DNA from: Flavobacteriaceae bacterium YJPT1-3
GTDB taxonomy: Bacteria > Bacteroidota > Bacteroidia > Flavobacteriales > Flavobacteriaceae
Length of the DNA stretch: 64,000 nucleotides
Direction: 5' to 3'
Assembly (NCBI GenBank): GCA_029866965.1
Contig: CP123444.1
Coordinates: forward strand, 2,087,501-2,151,500
Shown here: positions 1 to 8,300 of the stretch, piece after piece
How positions within the stretch are numbered: the stretch's first letter is position 1
Layout of the letters: each line of letters begins with the position of its first letter
Made by a program: the position numbers and the translations under genes
The notes under the pieces: generated by a model
Told to the model about the DNA's origin: nothing
Database searches by the model: none
The model's input: only the letters and a program-made list of their open reading frames with translations

Positions 1-186
1 GAAAACACGCTGAAATACTTTACGAAGGTTCGTCTTTACCTCTCTGCGCGAAATCCATTGATATGGAAGAAATTTTCCGGATTTACACCGGAACTACCGG
101 GAGCTCCACTGGGAACCGCCGGAATTGAACTGGACGCCTATCCAACACTACGTTCATTTTATATTGGTATTAACTCCTCATTTTAG
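1..186 (+). CDS. SusC-family TonB-dependent outer-membrane receptor, C-terminal end only
   Basis: The frame starting at base 1 is open and ends with TAG at 184-186, giving about 61 residues. It ends in the pattern of SusC barrels: a run around ELDAYPTLRSFYIGINSSF with a terminal aromatic residue, as needed for outer-membrane insertion. SusC proteins are TonB-dependent barrels that import oligosaccharides with a SusD lid. The start lies outside the window. The next gene begins one base after this stop and encodes SusD, which supports the call. Substrate cannot be read from this fragment. Confidence 0.85.
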   Translation, partial: ENTLKYFTKVRLYLSARNPLIWKKFSGFTPELPGAPLGTAGIELDAYPTLRSFYIGINSSF

Positions 187-187
187 C

Positions 188-1633
188 ATGATTATGAAAA
201 CAGAAAGCCTACAAAAAATTACAATTCTGCTCTTATCTGTAGCTCTTAGCGGCTTCTTAGGATGCAGTGAAGAATTTATCGATGTCGAGTCCAACCAGGA
301 AACTGAGTCCGCAATAAGTGCCGAAAGGGCACCTGAATTAGTCAATGCGGTGTACAACAGTCTGCTTACTTGGGAAGTCAGTTCCTTCAGTTGGACAGGG
401 ATTACCAGTATCGCCTCAGACGATGCCGATAAGGGTAGTGTACCCAGCGATACTGGGGTAGATAAACACCTGCTGGATGCCCTTGAAATTTCTCCAACCA
501 TGGTCTCCGTTGGCGATGTTTGGCGCGGTCATTTTGGTGGTATTCAGCGTGCAAACCAGGCGCTGAATCGGATTGCCTTATTTGAGGAAATTGATGCTGC
601 ACTTCAAAGCAGATTGATAGGGGAGGCGAAATTTTTGCGGGCCCTCTATTATTTTCGATTAGTCCAAACCTTTGGAGGGGTGCCTATCATTACGACAATC
701 AATAGCCTGGATGACATCAATGAAACTCTTCTTACCCGGGCTACACGTGAAGAAACTTTCGCGTTCATTGAGCAGGATCTGAGAGATGCAATTGATGCGC
801 TACCCGAAAAAAGCGAATATCCTACCTCGGAATTGGGACGTGCAACTCGAGGTGCAGCAAAAACCTTACTGGCTAAGGTCTTTATGTATCAGGAAAATTG
901 GGAAGAAGTTAGAGCACTGACCAACGAGATCATAGCTTCTGGGGAGTATGGTCTGACCCCCAATTATGAGGACATTTGGAAGGAAAGCAGTGAAAACAAC
1001 ATAGAATCCATTTTCGAGATCCAGTCCCGAGGTGCTGATCCTGCAGCCGGAGTTGATAAATACAGTACCATCCAAGGCGCTCGAGGTGCTGGTGGTTGGG
1101 GCTGGGGTTTTAATACGCCATCTGCTGACTTAAATGATTCCTACGAGGAAGGTGATACGCGACGTGATGCAACCATTATGTACGCTGGAGAAACTTTATT
1201 CGATGGTCGGGAGATTAGCGCCGATGCGCCCAATCCGCGTTACAATCAAAAAGCCTATGCTAGTGAGCTAACCGAGGCTGAAATTACAGGAAAAAATGTT
1301 CGTTTATTGCGCTATGCTGAAGTGCTCCTTATGAATGCTGAAGCGGCTGCCGTGCTTGGTGGCGACGTAGCAACGCCTCTTAATCAAGTGCGCGGAAGAG
1401 CAGGACTTGCACCAGCCATTACGCCATCGCGACTGGCTGTGTGGGAAGAACGCCGCTTTGAACTGGCTTTTGAACACGACCGCTACTTTGACTTGGTGCG
1501 TCAGGGAAGGGCACAAGAAGTACTCAATGCCAAGGGCATTCCTTTTGTTGCCGGAAAGCATGAAGTATTTCCGATACCTCAAGAACAAATCGATCTAAGT
1601 GGGGGCGTACTCACCCAAAATCCAGGATACTAA
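188..1633 (+). CDS. SusD/RagB-family glycan-binding surface lipoprotein
   Basis: SusD proteins sit on the outer face of the outer membrane, bind glycan and close over the SusC barrel. The protein begins with a lipoprotein signal peptide ending in GFLGC. It then shows SusD-typical features: DVWRGHFGGIQRANQ, the helical stretch GEAKFLRALYYFRLVQTFGGVP, and a C-terminal region with RYAEVLLMNAEAA and the ending PIPQEQIDLSGGVLTQNPGY. About 481 residues is normal for the family. Start: ATG at 188 lies one base after the SusC stop; ATG at 194 is equally possible and gives a cleaner signal peptide. It is coupled to SusC and followed 23 bases later by the glucanase gene. Confidence 0.92.
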   Translation: MIMKTESLQKITILLLSVALSGFLGCSEEFIDVESNQETESAISAERAPELVNAVYNSLLTWEVSSFSWTGITSIASDDADKGSVPSDTGVDKHLLDALEISPTMVSVGDVWRGHFGGIQRANQALNRIALFEEIDAALQSRLIGEAKFLRALYYFRLVQTFGGVPIITTINSLDDINETLLTRATREETFAFIEQDLRDAIDALPEKSEYPTSELGRATRGAAKTLLAKVFMYQENWEEVRALTNEIIASGEYGLTPNYEDIWKESSENNIESIFEIQSRGADPAAGVDKYSTIQGARGAGGWGWGFNTPSADLNDSYEEGDTRRDATIMYAGETLFDGREISADAPNPRYNQKAYASELTEAEITGKNVRLLRYAEVLLMNAEAAAVLGGDVATPLNQVRGRAGLAPAITPSRLAVWEERRFELAFEHDRYFDLVRQGRAQEVLNAKGIPFVAGKHEVFPIPQEQIDLSGGVLTQNPGY

Positions 1634-1656
1634 AAAAAATAAATTGACATATTGAA

Positions 1657-3027
1657 ATGATAGCTTTTCTAAGAATCTTACAGATGAATACATTTTATAC
1701 CTGCCTTGCTTTGATCTTTCTTACGGTCAGCGGATGCTCTGATGACGAAATTGCACCACCTCCGCCAGACGTAGGCTTTATCGAAGAGTCTAATGTAGAA
1801 ACACTGCCCCTCGAAAAGTTACTGGATACGGTACAGCGGCAAACCTTCCGCTATTTTTGGGAATTTGCAGAGCCCAATAGCGGTTTGGCCAGAGAGCGAT
1901 CTCAAGAAGATGCTTTAGGTGGAGAATCCAGAAATATTGTGACCATCGGAGGATCTGGTTTTGGAATTTCGTGTTTTCCTGCGGCGGTGGAACGAGGCTG
2001 GATCAGCCGAAACGATGCTATAGCCAGGCTGGAAAAAATACTCAACTTCTTAGAAAATGCGCAGACCTATAATGGAGTGTTTTCACATTGGTATTTTGGA
2101 GACAGTGGAGTAACTAGACCATTCAGTCCGCTAGATGATGGAGGAGACCTGGTAGAAACAGCATTTCTGATACAGGGCTTACTCATTAATCGTCAGTATT
2201 TCTCGGGAGACAACGCAGAAGAAGCGTCGCTTCGGGATCGGATCACGTCGATTTGGGAGGCCGTAGAATGGGATTTTCATGAGCGAGGTCAAAATGTATT
2301 GACCTGGCATTGGTCGCCGGCGAATGAATTTGCAATTGACCTTCAGATTCAAGGTTGGAATGAAGGCTTGATTGTCTACGTATTGGCGGCTTCTTCACCC
2401 ACGCACCCTATCGCGAAAGAAACTTATGATAATGGTTGGGCGTCCAACGGGGGGATGGTAAACGGATCAACTTACGTAGGAACTACCCTCCCCTTAGGAG
2501 AACCTTTTGGAGGACCTCTTTTCTTTGCTCATTATTCATTCATTGGACTTGATCCTACCAATCTGAGTGATCGATATGCCTCTTATTTTGAGCAGAATCG
2601 CAACCATTCCTTGATCAATTATGAATACTGCCGAAATAATCCTAACGGTTATCGGGGCTATAGTGAAGAATCCTGGGGTCTTACGGCAAGTGATAACTAT
2701 CAAGGATACTCTGCGCACAGTCCTACCAATGATCTGGGAGTGATAACACCAACCGCAGCCTTGTCCTCTTTTCCTTTTACACCAGAGCAATCACAGCAGG
2801 CATTAGAGCATTTTTATTACGATAAAAATGAAGATCTATGGGGTCCTTATGGTTTTTACGACGCTTTTTCAGAGGAATTTAATTGGGTTGCTGATGGTTA
2901 CCTGGCTATTGACCAGGGCCCGATAGTCGCCATGATTGAAAATTATAGAACACAACTTCTATGGGACCTGTTCATGCAGGACACGGAAATCCAGCGAGGT
3001 CTGGATAGATTGGAGTTTAATTATTAA
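1657..3027 (+). CDS. GH144-type (glucoamylase-like family) beta-glucanase lipoprotein
   Basis: The protein has a lipoprotein signal ending in TVSGC and then a single alpha-helical barrel domain. Its motifs are those of the glucoamylase-like family (PF10091), which includes GH144 endo-beta-1,2-glucanases: QTFRYFWEFAEPNSGLARER, GGSGFGISCFPAAVERGW, VFSHWYFGD, GGDLVETAFLIQGLL and the late YLAIDQGPIVAMIENYR. About 456 residues suits the family. The ATG at 1657 has an A-rich upstream typical of the group; an internal ATG at 1684 would give a shorter signal peptide. It lies between SusD and a GH3 enzyme, so a periplasmic or surface endo-acting role on a beta-glucan is inferred. The exact linkage is not readable from sequence alone. 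Confidence 0.82.
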   Translation: MIAFLRILQMNTFYTCLALIFLTVSGCSDDEIAPPPPDVGFIEESNVETLPLEKLLDTVQRQTFRYFWEFAEPNSGLARERSQEDALGGESRNIVTIGGSGFGISCFPAAVERGWISRNDAIARLEKILNFLENAQTYNGVFSHWYFGDSGVTRPFSPLDDGGDLVETAFLIQGLLINRQYFSGDNAEEASLRDRITSIWEAVEWDFHERGQNVLTWHWSPANEFAIDLQIQGWNEGLIVYVLAASSPTHPIAKETYDNGWASNGGMVNGSTYVGTTLPLGEPFGGPLFFAHYSFIGLDPTNLSDRYASYFEQNRNHSLINYEYCRNNPNGYRGYSEESWGLTASDNYQGYSAHSPTNDLGVITPTAALSSFPFTPEQSQQALEHFYYDKNEDLWGPYGFYDAFSEEFNWVADGYLAIDQGPIVAMIENYRTQLLWDLFMQDTEIQRGLDRLEFNY

Positions 3028-3122
3028 TGAAATTATTCTTTTCGACCTCTAGTCGAGGCAGATAGTGGGCACTAAGCGCAGTGTCAGTGAATACAGAATA
3101 AATAAATCATCGAAAAATTCCT

Positions 3123-5384
3123 ATGCGGAAATTCATAAAAAAACCAATAAGCATTTTAATACTGCTACTTATTGCAGGAGGATTTGCCTATTCCTCTTTT
3201 CATAAACCGATACCATTAAACGAAGAGGAGATAATCAGTAAAAGAGTAGATTCTCTTATGGGTTTAATGACCTTACAAGAAAAAATCGGTCAAACGGTGC
3301 TGTATACCACGCATCAAGATGTAACCGGCCCGGTCATTGACGAGAATTATCAGAGCTATATGAAAGCAGGTGGTATTGGCGCCTTGTTCAACGCTACGGG
3401 CTCTGCGTTCACGCGAAAACTACAAAAGATCGCAGTAGAGGAAACTCGACTCGGTATTCCCCTGCTTTTTGGATATGATGTGATCCACGGTCATAAAACG
3501 ATTTTTCCTATCCCACTGGCTGAAGCATCCAGCTGGGATCTTGCATTAATGGAAGAAAGTGCACGAGTCGCGGCTCTTGAGGCTTCTGCTGAAGGTCTGC
3601 ACTGGACCTTTGCACCCATGATAGATGTCGCTCGTGATCCGCGCTGGGGTCGAGTAGCAGAGGGCACAGGAGAAGATCCGTATCTCTGTACTGAAATAGC
3701 CAAAGCCAGAGTACGTGGTTTTCAAGGCGACGATCTAAGCCATCCTAATACAATACTGGCTTGTGCAAAGCATTTTGTTGCCTATGGAGCAGCTCAGGCG
3801 GGTCGCGATTACCATACGGTTGATATTTCAGAGAATACCCTCCATAATGTATATCTGCCTCCTTTCAAAGCGGCAGTCGACGAAGGAGTAGCTACGATTA
3901 TGACTTCGTTCAATGAACTCAACGGGGTTCCGGCAACAGGAAATAAATATTTGCTCACTGACATACTCCGGGACTCGTGGAATTTTAATGGTTTTGTAGT
4001 TACTGACTATACTTCAATTAACGAAATGGTTCCCCATGGTTACGCCAGAGATCTAAAGCATGCCGGAGAATTAGCTATGAATGCAGGAGTCGACATGGAC
4101 CTGCAAGGCGGAGTGTATCGCACCGAAATGGAAAAGTCCATTCAAGAAGGTACAATTTCAAAGCAGCGACTGGACGACGCGGTTCGTGCCATCCTGACCT
4201 TAAAATATAAACTGGGTCTTTTTGACGATCCCTACAAATATTGCCAGGAAGAGCTGGAAAAAACTGTTGTACTGAGTCAGGAACATCTGAATAAGGCTAG
4301 AGATGCTGCTCGAAAATCAATGGTTTTATTAAAAAACGAAAATCAGGTCCTACCGCTGAAGGCAGATGCAAAGATCGCATTAATCGGACCCCTCGCTTCC
4401 GATGAATATCACATACTAGGAAATTGGATTGCTCGCGGAGATCGTGATGGGACGGCTGTTTCAGTCAAAGAGGGTCTAGAATCTAGAAACATCAACTTTT
4501 CTTACGCTAAAGGCTGCGAAATTGATGAAGACAACAGTTCCGGGTTTAAGGAGGCTGTAGCTGTGGCCAAAAAATCAGATGTAGTCGTCATGGTGTTGGG
4601 AGAATCAGAGCGTATGAGTGGGGAAGCCGCAAGTCGCACGAGTATACGGCTTCCAGGCAAGCAGTCTGAACTGATAACAGCCTTAAAAAAAACCGGGAAG
4701 CCCCTGGTATTTGTGCTGATGAACGGTCGACCCCTTGATTTATCCTCAGAAGAGCCTCAGGTTGATGCCATTCTGGAATCATGGTTCCCCGGGACCAGCG
4801 GTGGTCATGCTATTGCCGATGTACTCTACGGAGATTATAATCCATCGGGCAAGTTAACAGTAACGTTTCCTATGAACATCGGTCAAGTACCTATTTACTA
4901 CAATATGAAAAATACGGGTCGTCCTGCCTATGTCGAGGGCGCCAATGAACGTTACACCTCTAAATATATAGATGCTCCCAATAAGCCGATGTACCCTTTT
5001 GGATATGGATTGAGCTACACCACTTTTGAGTATGGAAAGGTCAGGCTTAGTGAAGAGGTTCTAACCGATGGATCCAGTATCGTAGCCAGTGTTGAGGTGC
5101 GCAATACCGGTGACCGGGATGGGGAAGAAGTGGTTCAATTGTATGTATCGGACGTGGTAGGCAGTATCACCAGGCCCGTGAAAGAACTTAAAGGATTTCA
5201 AAAAATTCATTTGAATAAGGGAGAGTCAAAGATGGTGAGCTTCGAGATCACTGCAGATGACCTCAAGTTTTATAAGCATGACTCAGGATTTATCAATGAA
5301 GAGGGCAAGTACGAGCTCTTTGTGGCAGGGAGCTCAGATCATGCGTTCACCCATACTTTTCAATTCAAATTTGAAAGTTTATAA
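3123..5384 (+). CDS. bglX: GH3 beta-glucosidase (BglX-like), exported
   Basis: This enzyme removes terminal beta-linked glucose from oligosaccharides. It starts with a signal or membrane segment (ILILLLIAGGFAYSSF). It then has a GH3 N-terminal barrel (FGYDVIHGHKTIFPIPLAE, APMIDVARDPRWGR, ACAKHFVAYGAAQAG), the nucleophile motif GFVVTDYTS with Asp295, a GH3 C-terminal domain (LPGKQSELI, SWFPGTSGGHAIADVL) and a fibronectin III-like domain ending near 740 (FGYGLSYTTFEYG to AGSSDHAF). About 753 residues matches E. coli BglX. It lies in the locus behind the GH144-type enzyme, so it probably finishes glucan depolymerisation in the periplasm. The 95-base gap before it shows no clear promoter. Confidence 0.93.
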   Translation: MRKFIKKPISILILLLIAGGFAYSSFHKPIPLNEEEIISKRVDSLMGLMTLQEKIGQTVLYTTHQDVTGPVIDENYQSYMKAGGIGALFNATGSAFTRKLQKIAVEETRLGIPLLFGYDVIHGHKTIFPIPLAEASSWDLALMEESARVAALEASAEGLHWTFAPMIDVARDPRWGRVAEGTGEDPYLCTEIAKARVRGFQGDDLSHPNTILACAKHFVAYGAAQAGRDYHTVDISENTLHNVYLPPFKAAVDEGVATIMTSFNELNGVPATGNKYLLTDILRDSWNFNGFVVTDYTSINEMVPHGYARDLKHAGELAMNAGVDMDLQGGVYRTEMEKSIQEGTISKQRLDDAVRAILTLKYKLGLFDDPYKYCQEELEKTVVLSQEHLNKARDAARKSMVLLKNENQVLPLKADAKIALIGPLASDEYHILGNWIARGDRDGTAVSVKEGLESRNINFSYAKGCEIDEDNSSGFKEAVAVAKKSDVVVMVLGESERMSGEAASRTSIRLPGKQSELITALKKTGKPLVFVLMNGRPLDLSSEEPQVDAILESWFPGTSGGHAIADVLYGDYNPSGKLTVTFPMNIGQVPIYYNMKNTGRPAYVEGANERYTSKYIDAPNKPMYPFGYGLSYTTFEYGKVRLSEEVLTDGSSIVASVEVRNTGDRDGEEVVQLYVSDVVGSITRPVKELKGFQKIHLNKGESKMVSFEITADDLKFYKHDSGFINEEGKYELFVAGSSDHAFTHTFQFKFESL

Positions 5385-5393
5385 CGTATACCT

Positions 5394-8300
5394 ATGAAGC
5401 AATTTTTACTTTTTTTCTTCATTTTTTCAAGTTACCTGGGATTTGCTCAATGTGTAGATCCCCTATTGACCGACTTCGAGTGTGATCCACCATCTCATCC
5501 CTTCTCCGGAGGGGTGGTGGTGGAGAACATCGACAATCCATTCCCTACAGGGATCAACACCAGTGCTCGCGTGGGAAGAGCCACCGATAATGGCATGGAA
5601 GGATTCGATGCGCTGATCGTGGAGTATGGCTCCCCGATCGATCTGACGACCAATCCGATCTTCCACATGAAGGTCTACACGGAGCTAACTGCGCCCATCC
5701 CCCTGGTGGCCAAGGTGGAAGGAGGTACCACCCCGCTGGAGATTGCCGCGGAGATTGCCGTTTCGGATCAGTGGAGTGAATACACCTTTGACTTTAGCTC
5801 AGTGGCCGATAGTGGTAACACCCGATTGGTGGTGTTCTTTAATTTTGGCGCTACCGATGGTACGACTACCGATCTGTACTACATAGACGATTTATTCTTT
5901 GGTCCGGCGCCCACGCGTTGTGAGGATCCAATACTTACCGACTTCGAGTGTGATCTGCCATCTCACCCCTTCTCCGGAGGGGTGGTGGTGGAGAACATCG
6001 ACAATCCATTCCCTACGGGGATTAACACCAGCTCTCGCGTGGGAAGAGCCACCGATAATGGTACGGAAGGATTCGATGCGCTGATCGTGGAGTATGGCTC
6101 CCCGATCGATCTGACGACCAATCCGATCTTCCACATGAAGGTCTACACAGAACTAACTGTGCCCATCCCCCTGGTGGCCAAGGTGGAAGGAGGTACCACC
6201 CCGCTGGAGATTGCCGCGGAGATTGCGGTATCGGATCAGTGGAGTGAATACACCTTTGATTTTAGCTCAGTGGCCGATCAGGGTAACACCCGATTGGTGG
6301 TATTCTTTAATTTCGGTGCTACCGATGGTACAACTACCGATCTGTACTACATAGACGATTTATTCTTTGGTCCGGCGCCCACGCGTTGTGAGGATCCGAT
6401 ACTTACCGACTTCGAGTGTGATCTGCCATCTCATCCCTTCTCCGGAGGGGTGGTGGTGGAGAACATCGACAACCCATTCCCTACGGGGATCAATACCAGT
6501 GCCCGAGTTGGAAGAGCCACCGATAATGGCACGGAAGGATTCGATGCGCTGATCGTGGAGTATGGCTCCCCGATCGATCTGACGACCAATCCGATCTTCC
6601 ACATGAAGGTCTACACGGAGCTAACTGCGCCCATCCCCCTGGTGGCCAAGGTGGAAGGAGGTACCACCCCGCTGGAGATTGCCGCGGAGATTGCCGTTTC
6701 GGATCAGTGGAGTGAATACACCTTTGACTTTAGCTCAGTGGCCGATAGTGGTAACACCCGATTGGTGGTGTTCTTTAATTTTGGCGCTACCGATGGTACG
6801 ACTACCGATCTGTACTACATAGACGATTTATTCTTTGGTCCGGCGCCCACGCGTTGTGAGGATCCAATACTTACCGACTTCGAGTGTGATCTGCCATCTC
6901 ACCCCTTCTCCGGAGGGGTGGTGGTGGAGAACATCGACAATCCATTCCCTACGGGGATCAATACCAGTGCCCGAGTTGGAAGAGCCACCGATAATGGCAC
7001 GGAAGCCTTCGATGCGCTCATTTCCGATTACGGTATGCCGATCGATCTGACGACCAATCCGGTGTTCCACATCAAGGTTTATACGGAAGGGACCACACCA
7101 ATTCCTTTTGCTGTGAAGGTAGAGGGAGGTACCACCCCGCTGGAGATAGGTACAGAGATCGATGTTTCTAACCAGTGGAAGGAATACACCTTTGACTTTA
7201 GCTCGGTGGCCGATCAGGGTAATACCACCCTGGTGCTCTTCTTCAACGCTGGAGCCACTGACGGTACGACTACCGATCTGTACTACATAGACGATTTATT
7301 CTTTGGTCCGGCGCCCACGCGTTGTGAGGATCCTGTTTTGACCGACTTCGAGTGTGATCTGCCATCTCATCCCTTCTCCGGAGGGGTGGTGGTGGAGAAC
7401 ATCGACAACCCTTTTGCGGGAGGGATCAACACCAGTGCCCGAGTGGGAAGAGCTACCGATAACGGTACAGAAGGATTCGATGCGCTCATTTCCGATTACG
7501 GTATGCCGATCGATCTGACGACCAATCCGGTGTTCCACATCAAAGTTTATACGGAAGGTGCCACACCGATTCCTTTTGCTGTGAAGGTCGAGGGAGGTAC
7601 CACCCCGCTGGAGATAGGTACAGAGATCGATGTTTCTAACGATTGGAAGGAATACACCTTTGACTTTAGCTCGGTGGCCGATCAGGGTAATACCACCCTG
7701 GTGCTCTTCTTCAACGCAGGAGCCACTGACGGAACGACTACCGATCTGTACTACATAGACGATTTATTCTTTGGTCCGGCGCCCTCGCGCTGTGAGGATC
7801 CGATACTTACCGACTTCGAGTGTGATCTGCCGTCTCATCCCTTCTCCGGAGGGGTAGTGGTGGAGAACATCGACAACCCTTTTGCGGGAGGGATCAACAC
7901 CAGCTCTCGCGTGGGAAGAGCCACCGATAATGGTACGGAAGCTTTCGATGCGCTCATTTCCGATTACGGTATGCCGATCGATCTGACGACCAATCCGGTG
8001 TTCCACATCAAAGTTTATACGGAAGGTGCCACACCGATTCCTTTTGCTGTGAAGGTCGAGGGAGGCACCACCCCGCTGGAGATAGGTACAGAGATCGATG
8101 TTTCTAACCAGTGGAAGGAGTACACCTTTGACTTTAGCTCAGTGGCCGATCAGGGTAACACCACCCTGGTGCTCTTCTTCAACGCAGGAGCCACTGACGG
8201 AACGACTACCGATCTGTACTACATAGACGATTTATTCTTTGGTCCAGCGCCCACGCGTTGTGAGGATCCAATACTTACCGACTTCGAGTGTGATCTGCCG

